From: Chrysophaeum taylorii
Lineage: Eukaryota > Sar > Pelagophyceae > Pelagomonadales > Pelagomonadaceae
Direction: 5' to 3'
Length of the DNA: 64,000 nucleotides
Assembly (NCBI GenBank): GCA_029834535.1
Contig: JAQMWT010000149.1
Coordinates: forward strand, 110,713-174,712
Shown here piece after piece: positions 49,330-60,079 of the stretch (within the stretch, counting starts at the first letter, position 1; every line of letters starts with the position of its first letter). Both the position numbers and the translations under genes were made by a program. The notes under the pieces are model-generated. The model was given only the letters and a program-made list of their open reading frames with translations, did no database searches and was not told the DNA's origin.

Positions 49330-50691
49330 TCAGACCGTCTTGTTGGCGAACGCATTTTCCTTTCTCGTCCAGGCCATGGCTGCAGCGGATGGATTGAAGC
49401 GGTCCTTGAAAATTAGTTCGATGAGCGGACCATGGAGGTTGGCCGGGTCTACCTTGGAGAACTCCACGTCCATGTGTGTGTACGCCAGTTGCTCGTCGAT
49501 CGAGTCGTAGAGTGCGCGGTTGGTTTCGCGGCCGTTGTGCACTGCGAAGGTAAAGTCTTGCGTCTCTATGGTAAATTTGTCGTTGTAAATGGGCTTGCGG
49601 CCACCACGGACATGGCTCGAGAGCTTCTCGACAATCACCGTGATGAGACCGTCGCTGGATTTGTAAGTTTGGTTGGTAATGCCGAGCTTGATTCCTTCGA
49701 GTTCAACGAGGAAGTACGAGATAGTGTCAGTACGTTGGCCGTTGACTTCGCCGATTGCAACGTCATGCGGGATGGTCGCGTTGAAGACCACCCTGCCGTC
49801 GCGAGAGCGAACAACGGCGATTCCATCAAACCACTGGATCGTCTGATCGCCGGCCTTGTTGAAGACATGGCCCTCAAGGGTATAGGTCGGTCCTGCCATC
49901 AGGCGCACCCAGCGACCCACCGGGAGGTAAACGTTGAGCTTATGACCATCATTGCAGTGAACGTGTGGATCTCCGCCAATGCCGGGCGATAGCTTGCTGT
50001 CAAGACTGGTGGGCGCCGGCGTCGCCACAGGCGCGTCGTCGCCATCATCACCGTAACCGTCGTCGACGATTTTCGTGCCAGAATGGCACAAGCCGATACT
50101 TCCAAAAGCCGCACTTTCGACAAAGCTCAAAGCCAAACGCACTGCAGAGAGAAAATTTACCTCGATTATCTGAACATCGCCGTTTCCACCGGCCGGGACA
50201 TTATATCGCCTACTATAATCGTCGTCACCACCTCCAAACTCGATCGTCGCGTTGGATTCGACGTCGAGCAGCGTTACAGAATATACATCGACAGACCCAT
50301 CAACTGTTGACTCGGACTCGAATGCGATGTACAACACACCGCCGTGCCTGTCGTCATTGGGAACTACTTGGGTGTCGTCTTGGACAATGACGACGTTGCC
50401 TACGTCGGACGCGTCGAGATCAGGATCCGCGCCCGTTGCAGACGTGTTGTATAGGTTCGCCATTGCCGGGCTCCCGTCGACTTTGGCCGCCGTGACGTTT
50501 ATGGTGACGACACCACCGCCGATGGTGGCGGTTGCGGTGATTACCCCGTTTTCCACGATGGCGTCCTCAAACGTGACGCACGAGCAGAACGTGTGTTGGC
50601 TCGCGAGAAGAGGAACTCCGCCACAAGATGGTTCGGACTGACTTGCGACTTGTGCGACAAACGAGGCGAGCACCACGCTTGCAACGCTCAT
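49330..50691 (-). CDS. Secreted protein with VWD-like GDPH domain
   Basis: 453 residues, single exon. MSVASVVLASFVAQVAS is a signal peptide; a first half of beta-rich, Thr/Val-rich sequence with sequons (NVTAA, NTSAT, NATIE) follows. A linker with DDGYGDDGDD and APVATPAPTS precedes a von Willebrand type D-like start, GIGGDPHVHCNDGHKLNVYL. Later parts fit that fold: YTLEGHVFNKAGDQTIQWFDG, VVRSRDGRVVFN and LGITNQTY. The domain lacks the rich cysteines of animal VWD, so it is a reduced version. It is likely an extracellular or cell-wall protein. No neighbours help. Confidence 0.65.
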   Translation of the reverse strand: MSVASVVLASFVAQVASQSEPSCGGVPLLASQHTFCSCVTFEDAIVENGVITATATIGGGVVTINVTAAKVDGSPAMANLYNTSATGADPDLDASDVGNVVIVQDDTQVVPNDDRHGGVLYIAFESESTVDGSVDVYSVTLLDVESNATIEFGGGDDDYSRRYNVPAGGNGDVQIIEVNFLSAVRLALSFVESAAFGSIGLCHSGTKIVDDGYGDDGDDAPVATPAPTSLDSKLSPGIGGDPHVHCNDGHKLNVYLPVGRWVRLMAGPTYTLEGHVFNKAGDQTIQWFDGIAVVRSRDGRVVFNATIPHDVAIGEVNGQRTDTISYFLVELEGIKLGITNQTYKSSDGLITVIVEKLSSHVRGGRKPIYNDKFTIETQDFTFAVHNGRETNRALYDSIDEQLAYTHMDVEFSKVDPANLHGPLIELIFKDRFNPSAAAMAWTRKENAFANKTV

Positions 50692-51392
50692 GCTCCAGCC
50701 CCGCGCGTGGCACGCGACGCGCCTTAAAACTAATAATAATAAGTCTTATTTGCTTGTACACGGAGCGGACGGAAGAAGTAATTATTGCCCGTAACAGAAA
50801 CTTCTTACTGATCAGCAGCTAGACTAGGGCCAATTCGGAGAACAGAATCTGATCTTCGAAAGGAAAGGAAAGGAAAGGAAAGGAAAGGAAAGGAAAGGAA
50901 AGGAAAGGAAAGGAAAGGAAAGGAAAGGAAAGGAAAGGAAAGGAAAGGAAAGGAAAGGAAAGGAAAGGAAAGGAAAGGAAAGGAAAGGAAAGGAAAGGAA
51001 AGGAAAGGAAAGGAAAGGAAAGAAACTGCAAGGGCATAACGACGCCAACCGTCACGAGCGAGGCAAGCGAGCGAGCGCGGGGAGAAGCTCCGATTTAGAG
51101 TTACTTATTTTATGACTGAATGTGACCGAGATAGCCGCTCCGTCGGGTCGAAGGAGGCGTCTCCGCACATGCTTTTTTCGTTCGGAACACTACGTGATCT
51201 AGCCAACTACGGCGAATGATGATGATGATGATGGTGACGATGAATGGAACTCTATTAATACCTGGCATCCCTGGGCACCACCAACGTGCCCTCATGCACA
51301 CACGAACTTAATTCAAGAGCCTGGGGTGGTCGGGATTTAGTACTAAAAAGACGCGCGGACGTCGGTCTACCCGCGTGCGAGCATTCATTACA
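50692..51392. other. Intergenic with (AAAGG)n microsatellite
   Basis: Contains the long pentanucleotide array listed separately and an (ATG)n run at 51217-51232. No gene. Confidence 0.5.
50859..51022 (+). repeat. (GGAAA)n microsatellite, about 32 units
   Basis: An uninterrupted pentanucleotide array (AGGAA in phase from 50861). It makes artificial Phe-Pro-Leu-Ser frames on the minus strand. Confidence 0.97.
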
Positions 51393-53290
51393 TTAATCTG
51401 CAGCGCTCGGGGTACATCGGAGGTCGGCGACAAGATGGAAGACATGAGGTGCGTAGCTCTTGACGCGCGAGACGGCGAGGCAGGAACAGGACCAGCGCGG
51501 CGCATCGGTGCGGTCGGCGCACAAGAGTTGTTGGAACTCGCGCGCGACTCGAGCACCCCACTGATCGAAGGCGTCGCGGTAGCGGCGCGCGCTGTTGGAG
51601 GAGGCGTCATCGTTGTGAAACACGACCTTGTGATTCTCGTGGACGTGGAGGACCCCACCTCGAGGATGGAGTACGGCGCAGGCGACGGGCCAGCCGGCGC
51701 GGCTCGTGGGCGTGAGACCGAGGCTGACGCGGGTCGCCACGGGGCCAATCGAAACCGCCGCGAGCGCGTTATCCATTTCGTAGACAGCGCAGCGGTCGGA
51801 AACGCCGTTCTGCGCGAGATTGCGCCGAAGCGCGACGGCGGTCGCGGGCGCCCACTCGCACGCGTGGAGAAACTTGGCGCCCGCCCGCATCATGGGAATC
51901 GCAAAGTAGCCGATGCCGGCGTAGAGGTCGGCGACGACGTCTTCGCGGCAGTCAAACGCCGCGTGCCTCAGGCGTTCCGAGTTGTTCCCGAAGCAGAACA
52001 TGGTCGCCGTCGCGTCAAAGCTATAGGAGATCCCGCCCTCGCGAACGGTGACCCACGGATCGCCGCCGGGCGGGTGGAGGAGACGTCGCCGCGACGACCT
52101 CGCGCCGTCGGGGACGACCTCCGAGTCGCGGAACAACCGGCGCGCGCGGGTCGCCGTGGCGACGCGAGCCCAGAGGTCAGCCTGCTCGTCAAGACCCGCG
52201 CAGAACTCCGCCGGCACGAGGACCGCGTCGTGCCCCAGTTTGGCCCACTTAGTATTGTTATCGGGGACGAGCGACGCGGCCCACGCTTGGAGAGCATCCG
52301 CGGCGGAAGAATAAGTCTTCTTCGCCTCCTTTCGGCGCCGCGGCAGCGCCATACGGTCGAAGCGCTCGACGGGGGGCCCATCGCGTCTGAGCGCCTCGAT
52401 GCCCTTCTCGGTCGCCGGCACCGCGACGACGCCTTCGTCGACCTTCGCGATCGAGAACTCTTTCCTGAACTCGGCACCGAGCGCGACCTTGACCCGGCGG
52501 GCAGAGGCCGTGGCCACGATCGCGACGTCGCACATATCTATGTCGTCCACGGGCGCTTCTTCTCGCAGCGCCGCGACGGCGTCGGTCAGCGCGTCGAGCT
52601 TGCGCCGCTCGCGGCCGAGACGGCGCTCCGCCTCGACGCACGCCGCGGCCACGTACTCGGCACCGCGCCATTCGCCCGGCCACACCCCGAGCGGGGCGTC
52701 CAGTGCAGCACCGGTCGTGCGGATCGCCTGCGTCGGCGGCGTGAAAGGCGCCTCGGCGGCAAAGAGCACGCACGACCATCGGCCCCGCGGGCGACCGGAG
52801 CGAGACGGCGCCCGACTCGCGGAAGCCGCACTGAATCGCGACGCCGATGAGCCTATCCGCCGCGGCCAGGCTCGCGCACCGCACGTGCGCGATAGGCCTG
52901 CACGGATGATCACATCATTTTCGATGCCCGAACGCACGGCTCGAACTTGAGCGATACGCGTTCGGGAACGACAGACGACGACGCCTCGAGGTGGGCGCGC
53001 TCGACGTCTAGGCGCTTGATGCCGTCGTGGCTCGAGAAGAGCCACCGCCCGCCCGACTTGCCCGACCCTGACGACACGGGCGCGGCGTACACCACACACC
53101 GACCTGCACAGCTACTGGTCGTCACATAGGATTCGTTTCGATTCAACCCCTCGACCAGCGCCGCGGCGGCCGCGTCGACGCCGCCGGCCGGTGCCTTATC
53201 CAGAGACGTGTCCCCGAGCCGAGCGAGCGCTCGCGCCCGCGCCGCGCCGAAGCACGCCAATGGCTCCGTCATATCAAACTCTGAAGGCAT
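51393..53290 (-). CDS. TYW3-TYW2 fusion, wybutosine biosynthesis
   Basis: Three exons on the minus strand, 52938-53290, 52774-52897 and 51393-52727, with introns of 40 bp (52898-52937) and 46 bp (52728-52773), both GTGCGT...GCAG; 603 residues. Residues 1-~205 are TYW3: SLDKAPAGGVD, YVTTSSCAGRCVVY, VSLKFEPPIAHVRC, GFRESGAVSL, then MVAIRTTGAALDAPLG and EYVAAACVEAERRLG. The rest is TYW2/TRM12: VVADLYAGIGYFAIPMMRAG (SAM site), HACEWAPATAVALRRNL, SLGLTPTSRAGW and GGVLHVHENHK. TYW3 methylates and TYW2 transfers the aminocarboxypropyl group in making yW at position 37 of tRNA-Phe. Plants carry both with a kelch domain between; no kelch is here. Start ATG lies 5 bp from a LINE. Confidence 0.88.
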
Positions 53291-53294
53291 CGGT

Positions 53295-56200
53295 CTAACT
53301 AAACTAACTTCGGACCTCTCCCGGGCATGGGAGCCAGGCTGGGCCGGCAGTAGCCGGTCCAGGATCACAGAGCAAAAATCACACAGTTGGGGTAGAGGCG
53401 AGGGATGAAAGTGCGTGGATGGCGGACCGCCACTGCGCGCGGTCTTGTGCGAGGTCGTGCCACGAGTTGAAGGGGATGTCGCATTTCCGGAGTGCCTTGG
53501 CGAGCGACCTCCCGTACGTCATCTGCGGAGCCCCGGTGGGCACTTGGAGCGGAGACGAGAGCATGTTGCGAGGGAGTCGGGAGAAGGGCATGCGGGCGAC
53601 GTGACCGGCCCAGCGGAGCTGGCGGCGCGTGACGTAGACGTCGATGGACTCGAGGCCGAGGCGCCGCAGCAGGATCTCCCTTGAGATGTGGTGGAACCAG
53701 GTGTGTTTCCGGGTCACACGACACATGACGCGGGCGCACTGCGCGTGGAAACACCGCAGCCGGCGGAACAGGACCTCGGTGAGGCACCACGATTCCGCAC
53801 CGTGAAGGAGGATGGCCAGGACGAGCGAGACATATAGACGAGGCGCTTGGCGCGAGCAGAGACGGACTTCGAGGCGAAGATGCAGTCCCGCAAGGCACCG
53901 AAGGCCTGAGACGCCTTCTTGATCCGCGCGTCGACGTCTGAGTCGTCGCGGCAGTCGCGCGAGAGGACCGAGCCGAGGTACTTAAACTGGTCGACGACCG
54001 GTATGAAGCGGCCGCGCCCGAGCTCGATGTCCGAGAGGTTCGTGTCGTCGAACGACTTTGGGTCGCCGTACAGTTGTGCCGGGCGAGCGACGATCAGCAT
54101 CTCCGTTTTGGACGCCGCTTTCGTGTGTTGGTTGCCGCAATGCACCTCCATGCCCAGGCGTCGCAGTGTTCGATGAGGCGCGGTGTCTCGCTGGCGGCGA
54201 TGTGGCGGTCCCAGAAGAGAAAGGCAACGTCGTCGGCGTACGCCGATTCATCGAAGGAAAACTCGTCGCCGCGAGTGGACCAACCCCGGTTCGTCATCTG
54301 AAAGTCTTTCTGCGTACGGTAGACACACGGGCGCGGCCATGGCGTCGTCGAAACGACGTCGTCAGTGCCGCCATGAACAGCACGAACAGGACGGGGCCCA
54401 GGACGTCGCCCTGCTTGACGCCGATGATCGAGTCAACCGAGGCGACGACACCGCTGACCGAGAAGTGGACCTGGATTCGGTGGAGGCCCTTGATGACTTC
54501 GACGAGCTTCGGCGGGGCGCCGAACTTCAGGAGCACCTCCCAGAGAGCTCGCGGGACGCGGTCGAACGCCTTAACGAAATCGATGAACAGTACCCACGAG
54601 TCCTGACCGTGCTCACGCCGCTTCTTCAGCGCTAGCTTGAGCGAGAAGGTGGCGTCGGACGTACCGCGCTCGGGTCGGAAGCCACATTGGGACTCGTGAT
54701 CGAGGGCCTCGCAGATGACGTTGAGTCGCGCACGGACGATGTTCGAAACGATCTTCTGCGCGACCTCGAGCATCATGATCCCGCGGTAGTTGCCCGGCAG
54801 GGAGAGGTCCCCTTTTGGGGAGAATCCCGAGGAGGCCTACGTCCCACTCGGCCGGCTGGACTTCGGACTCCCAGAACTCGAGGACTACACGCCCCAACAG
54901 CGGGAGCGTGCGAGCGTCGGTGGCGAGCGCCTTCCAGACCTCCGCGCGCAGGCCCGATTCGCCGGGCGCGGTGCAGTTCAGCTGACCAACGGCCTGTTTT
55001 ATCTCCTCCTGCGTCGGTGGTGGATCGGCAACTGGTCAACGTCGTTGATCACGGTGGGGTCGTAGCGAGCTTGTCGACTGTAGAGCTGCTTGAAGTGCGC
55101 CTTGAACACGTCGGCGTTCTCCTGTGGCGACGAGCACCGGCTACCGTCGGCCTTCGTCATCTGCACCTGCCTAGCCAATGTGGTCTTCGTGAGACCGCGT
55201 CGGAGCCGTCCGACCGTATTCCAGTATTTCGAGGTGCCGCCGAGCGACTCGCTTCCCGCGTTGAGTCCGGCACACAGACGAGTAATCCATCGCTCTTTCG
55301 CCCGTGCTACGGCCTTCGCGAGCCGCGACTTGATCGCCAAGGTCGTCGAGGATCGTGGACGCCGAGCGAAGACGGCGCCGGGCACCGAGCGAGAGCACAA
55401 ACGCGTGGAGGGAGTTGCGTCGCTCGATCAGAGGCTGGAGCTCTTCCGCCGCGTCCTCAAACCATCCGGGTCGGAGCCGTCGGGTCTTCGGCAGTAAGGC
55501 GTCAGAGGCCGAGGCCGCCGCCAAGGCGGGAGTACGGCGAGGACGGCGAGCCCTGGTCGGCGTCGGGTACCTCGTCCGTGGCGTCGGTCGGTGCGTCGTC
55601 GGTCGCGTTGTCATGTGACCCACGGCCCAAGCCGAAGATGTCGAGCACTTTCGAGCACCACCGGCGCCGGAATCCGAAGCGCGTGCTTTCTGAGCGCAGG
55701 GGAGCGTAGTCGAGGCGCGCCAGAGAGGGCCGTGTGCCAGGAGGCCGTGCGAGGCGGACTTTGACGAGCAGGATGCACTTGAGAGCGCGGTATGGTCCGA
55801 GTCCACGAGGCTGCTGGTCAAACCCACATCAGCGAACCGGTGCACGTCGCGCCGCCGTGAGAGCATGTGATCGAGCTGGTACGTTTTCCAGGAGCGCGGG
55901 TGCAGCCACGACGCGTAGGCGCGCTTGCGGAAGAACGTGCCGACCGACGCCAGACGCCGTGTTGCGAGGAACGTGTGGAGACGGCGGCCAGCGTTGTTGA
56001 CGTAAGGCGCCCCGTAGGGCCCACAGGGGCCGTCGACGACGTACTTGGAGCGCACGCCGAGAGCCGCGTTCCCGTCCATCCCCCAGGACGAGGATGTCGT
56101 CCGGCCGCCGCGCTTGAAGCGCAAGGTCAATGTCGTCGAAGAACGCGTCCCACTTCTCGTCAGGCGCGGTTCCGACTGGAGCGTAAGCGCTCATGACGAA

Positions 56201-56590
56201 GAGGCTGAGGTCTCGATCGTCATCGTCCTGGACATCGAGTCGCAGCGCAATAACTCGCGCAGATGCGCGGATAACGGTGCTGCCGCTCGCGTGCCACGCC
56301 TGTCGCGCCGCAGGGGACAGCACCACGGCCACACCCTGGCTGCCGCGGGAAGACTGCTCGGAGGCTGCCAAACCGGAACAAACAGCGACGTAGCCGTGTC
56401 GCTCGAGCGACTCGTTGCCGGTGAGCCACGTCTCCTGCAACGTGGCCGCGAAGATGTCCCGCCGCCGTAAAGATGCGAACAACTCTTCCTTCTTCTCGTC
56501 GCGTCGCAGACCGCGAACGTTTTGGTCCACAAATAATCGACCCGTCCGTCGCGTTCTGTCATAGGATTCTTTCCTTACCACCGCCACGAC
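53295..56590 (-). mobile_element. Non-LTR retrotransposon (LINE), decayed
   Basis: Minus strand, ~3.3 kb, with a (TTAG)n tail at 53295-53312. Near its 5' end an APE-type endonuclease is visible (AATLQETWLTGNES, MSAYAPVG, DDILVLGD, later SWKTYQLDHMLSRR and DSDHTAL). Reverse transcriptase motifs follow: CGFRPERGTSDA, VLFIDFVKAFDRVP, GVKQGDVLGPVLF, SAYADDVAFLF, VDQFKYLGSVLS and the end block RRQLRWAGHVARMPFSRLP. These lie in different frames, so several frameshifts have killed it. The order (EN then RT, one tail) fits Jockey/CR1/I-like clades. No target duplication found. It provides the 3' end used by the SINE-like copies. Confidence 0.88.
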
Positions 56591-57357
56591 AAACTAACGG
56601 ACGGCTTTTACGAACTAACGGACGTCTTTTATTCATTTGCTTTGTGGCAAATTGTGCACGGGTTCGAAATGGGCACTTCTGCTTCATGTTTCATGAACGA
56701 AAGCGCGTACGACTTTTCGGCGGGGCGGGGCGGGGCCCCTTCTCTCTTCACAGTGTGTAGGTGCGATTTACTTAGGGGGGTACTTACTACGAGTGCTCAC
56801 TTTTTATCATGTTTTTTCCACACCACGCAAGGAAAGGAAAGGAAAGGAAAGCAAAGAAAAGAAGGGTGTCCATCATCATCGAAACAACACCTTCTCCTCG
56901 AGACAGGAACATCGACCTGCGGGTCTGGAATCCGGGTTGCAAAGTAGCTTCCAAAGCCCTAACGAAACCGAGTTAAGATTTACCACTTTCAATTAATAAA
57001 TTAACTTAAAGGGACTTCGCCCCTCGAAACCCCCTTTGCCCGGCGAAATACGGCCTCCGCGAGCACGTGGAAAAAGGGGTACCGCCAATAATAATCAAGA
57101 ATATAGCTCCCGGGAAGCGGGCTACTCACGCCTCGGTTCCTACGCTGCTGGGTAGTCGCCGTTCCAGAAACGACGGGATGAAGGTAGGGCGATTTCGCGC
57201 GATGCGGGGAGGTTGTGGGTCCCTGCTGCGTGAAACGGTGGTCACGTGTATTAATAGCGGGAGTCGTCGACCTGCAGAACAGGCCTAAAGGCATACGAAA
57301 GAAGAGAAAAGACACGCTACTTCTATTCATCATACTGCTTTCAATATGTCGGCGCCG
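56591..57357. other. Intergenic, no gene recognised
   Basis: (GGAAA)n short run at 56830-56850. Two ACTAACGGACG(G/T)CTTTTA repeats at 56593-56632 (CTAACGGACGGC and CTAACGGACGTC) are in tandem. Otherwise nothing. Confidence 0.4.
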
Positions 57358-57648
57358 TCATGATGCTTCGAGGCTGATCATCTCTGACGCCGGGTGGTCC
57401 TCTGCGTCGACGACACTTGGCGCGGCGTACGATGATTGCGTCGCCGCCGGTGGCGGGATGAAGAGCGGACCATCGCGGTTGAGTCCCTTGTTGTTGTTAT
57501 TGGTCGGCTCGTAACGCCGGGCGGGGGGGAGCTGACTGGACGGGGCGCGCAGAAGCTCGAGGATGCGGAAGACGAGGACGACGATGAGGATGAGCGAGGC
57601 GATCGAGGACACAAAGCTGCGAGGAGTAGTCTGATGAGGGACGGCCAT
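57358..57648 (-). CDS. Small single-pass membrane protein
   Basis: 96 residues from the ATG at 57648. It starts MAVPHQTTPRSFVSSIASLI and has one hydrophobic helix (IASLILIVVLVFRILELL) near residues 15-35, then a polar, Pro/Asn-rich tail (SQLPPARRYEPTNNNN). It lies 37 bp downstream of the M23-TM gene on the same strand; a separate gene is assumed because that gene has its own stop. No family recognised. Confidence 0.4.
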   Translation of the reverse strand: MAVPHQTTPRSFVSSIASLILIVVLVFRILELLRAPSSQLPPARRYEPTNNNNKGLNRDGPLFIPPPAATQSSYAAPSVVDAEDHPASEMISLEAS

Positions 57649-57684
57649 CAAGCAAACAAAAACAAAATAAAGTTTGTTCCTTTC

Positions 57685-59420
57685 TCACGCGAAGAGAGAG
57701 AAGCCGACGGCGGCTTGGTAGACTACGAGCTTGAGGATGAACTGGGGAACATCGAGAAGCACGAGCCTCAGGGTGGAGAAGGCGCAGAGGATGTGCGTGG
57801 GAAAACCGTGGACGCTATTGCGATGGTACCAGGGGAGGACGAGGCTGAAGCCGTCGAGGCAGGGCACCGCGAAGAACAAGGCCGGAAAGACGAGGAACTT
57901 GTGATCTCTGAGCCAGTCGAAATCGTGGAAAGTGTCCTGGGTGAAGACGGTGATCGCCGTGATGGATGCGTGGACGACGAAGACGATGATGAGGGTCGCC
58001 GCGCTAAAGGCCCACGCGTTGCTCGATATTTTGCTTTCGTACTCGACGTAAGTCAGCGTGATGTCGGAACAGGTGACGAACCAGGCCACCAACAAGAGCC
58101 CCAGGCTGCGCAAGGCGTCGCGCGAGGTGGGTGCGGCGGATGCGGGGAGAGCGCGGACGCAGAGGATGACGAGGAGAAGCGAGAGCGAGCCAAAGCAGAA
58201 GAAAGCGACGAAGTCGATCAGGACGAGCGTCGTCGAGCTCTGGAGGCTATTTTTCTTTTTTGAGGAGCCGCCACCCCCGCAACTCCCATACCCTGACGCG
58301 CACGTGGCACCGTCCATCCGAAAGGTCTCCTTGTCGCCCGGAATGAAGGCCGGATCGACGCAGTCGTCCCACAACGTTCTGATGCTGTCGAAGACGACGA
58401 CGTCGTTCGCGTTGAGTTCTCCGACCACTACCTCGAAGTGCAAGTGGCTGCCCGTGGAGAATCCCGTGCTGCCGCACGGACCGAGCTCGTCGACGCGCGC
58501 TCGGACGTAGTCCCCCACCGAGACCGAGATGAGATCGGGTCCCGCGAAGTGCGCGTATCTCGAGGTCGTGCCGTCGCAGTGGTTGACGTACACGACGTTC
58601 GCCAGCCAGTCTAACTCGACGCATTCGGCATAAGAGTAAGTGTTCGGATTGCACTCCTCCGAGTACTGGGAGGTGATGTACCACACGTACCCGTCGCGCA
58701 CCGGATATATCGGCTCGCCCTCGGGGCATCGCATGTCCAGCGCGTTCACGTTTTGGTGCGTCGCCGTGCCGTTGTAGCCCTGGGTCACCGCGACGGGATC
58801 GAGCTTTAGGGGCGGCACAAACGCCGACCCGTCGTAGGGGATTGTTGCGTCGCCTTGGCTCCCCATGATCGTCGCTCCGCCGTAGCCTGCTGCCTTCTCC
58901 GAATTCTGGATTCCAAATAAAACGTACTACTCGTGAAAACCGCGACCTCGACGTCCTCCACGTCGGCGGGCACGACGGCCACGACTTTGCACGAGGACAA
59001 GCAATCCGCGTCGCCCTCGAGGACTTCGTAGTGGACCCCCCTGCACGGGGAAGAAGCTGAGAAAGCCACAACTTTTTTTTTTTTTTTTTTTTCGAGCGTA
59101 CCACGACGGCGCGTCCCCGTCGGTCCTGAGCGGTGTTGAAATACGTATCAGTCATTCATTCCTACTATGTACCCGCTCAGCGTCCAGACGAGGCTGTACT
59201 CGATGAACATCTCGTTGGTCGCGGTGAAGGTAACCGTGTCGTCGGTGTCTGTCCGGTAGAGCGTGAAGTCGCCGTAGTCCCGCTGGTGGTTCAAGACCGT
59301 GCTCGTCTCCTCGAGTCGCCGCGGCAAGGCGACCGCAGACACTCCCTTGAATGTCTCGGGCGGGGGCGGCGACGCCAAGGCGACGCCGATGAGAAGCAAA
59401 ACCCACATTATCATCATCAT
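57685..59420 (-). CDS. M23 metallopeptidase domain fused to multi-TM region
   Basis: Four exons on the minus strand: 59173-59420, 59102-59125, 58931-59040, 57685-58886; introns 47, 61 and 44 bp; 527 residues. A signal peptide (MMMIMWVLLLIGVALAS) is followed by ~120 residues of beta-rich sequence. The LytM/M23 domain lies near residues 140-300: THQNVNALDMRCPEGEPIYP gives the HxxxxxxD pair, VYVNHCDGTTSRYAHF is the central part, and STGSHLHFEVVVG holds the HxH. All zinc ligands are kept. A Ser/Gly/Lys linker then leads to six hydrophobic spans (LVLIDFVAFFCFGSLSLLLV, SLGLLLVAWFVTC, AATLIIVFVVHASITAI, FPALFFAVPCLDGFSLVL, ILCAFSTLRLVLL, ILKLVVYQAAVGF). M23 enzymes usually cut peptidoglycan in bacteria. 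Confidence 0.75.
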
Positions 59421-59579
59421 AGGGGCAGCGAAGGTCACCTTTTTTTTTCTCGTGTAGTAAACAGGGAGGACGCGAAAAACCATAAACCCTCCCTTCTTGT
59501 TGAAGAGATACGAATCTATCGCCGAATTATATTTTTTTTTCACACCCACCTCCTGGAGACTGGACAATAGGGAGGAAGG

Positions 59580-60005
59580 GTTTTTTTGTCTTTAAAGGTC
59601 GACTGCCGACCGCGTGGTTGCGACGGAGGACGGTGCCTCATGAATCCTGAGCCTTGCGAGGGCATCCGCCCTCCCGGCGTAGGTTGGCACCTATTCGCCT
59701 CCCGGGCGGGCCGGTTGGCAGCCGGAACGTTCGCAGTGGGACGGGGTATGGCCGGGTGAACAGACGGAAGGTTATCGACGAGTTGGTTATCAGTCACATC
59801 GCGGTCTCCTCGTCGCATGGCGACAAGCTTGATGATCACTCTCCGCCGACCCACCTTTCGGCGCCCCTCGTCTACAGGCCCGTGATTCCGGACTGGCTCC
59901 TGTCGGTCCGGCCTGGCTCCCATGCTCTCGGGAGAGGTCTGAAGTTAGTTAGTTAAAGGTCGACTGCTAGGGAGGGTTTTTTTGTCTTCAAAGGTCGACT
60001 GCTAA
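59580..60005 (-). repeat. Inverted copies of repeat R flanking SINE copy D
   Basis: TTGTCTTTAAAGGTCGACTG (59587-59606) and TTGTCTTCAAAGGTCGACTG (59982-60001), plus AAAGGTCGACTGCTA at 59955, are the reverse complement of the repeat R core. SINE copy D sits inside this array. Confidence 0.75.
59607..59952 (+). mobile_element. SINE-like element, copy D, with 15-bp target duplication
   Basis: About 346 bp and near-identical to copy A over most of its length, ending in GGGAGAGGTCTGAAG with a short (TTAG)n tail. Flanks TTAAAGGTCGACTGC at 59592-59606 and 59953-59967 are a perfect 15-bp target duplication, strong evidence for LINE-driven insertion. The clean duplication and similarity to copy A suggest recent activity. 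Confidence 0.85.
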
Positions 60006-60079
60006 ATAATAAGAATAAGAGAGGGGGGGGGTGTGGCGCATGAAGTATGTGTGTGGTTTTGTGGGGTAGGAGGCGTGAG

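Noticed and set aside
50819-51055. Phe-Leu-Ser-Pro repeat proteins
   Set aside because: Translation of the (GGAAA)n microsatellite.
51375-52850. Plus-strand frame of 491 codons
   Set aside because: Antisense to TYW2, no family pattern.
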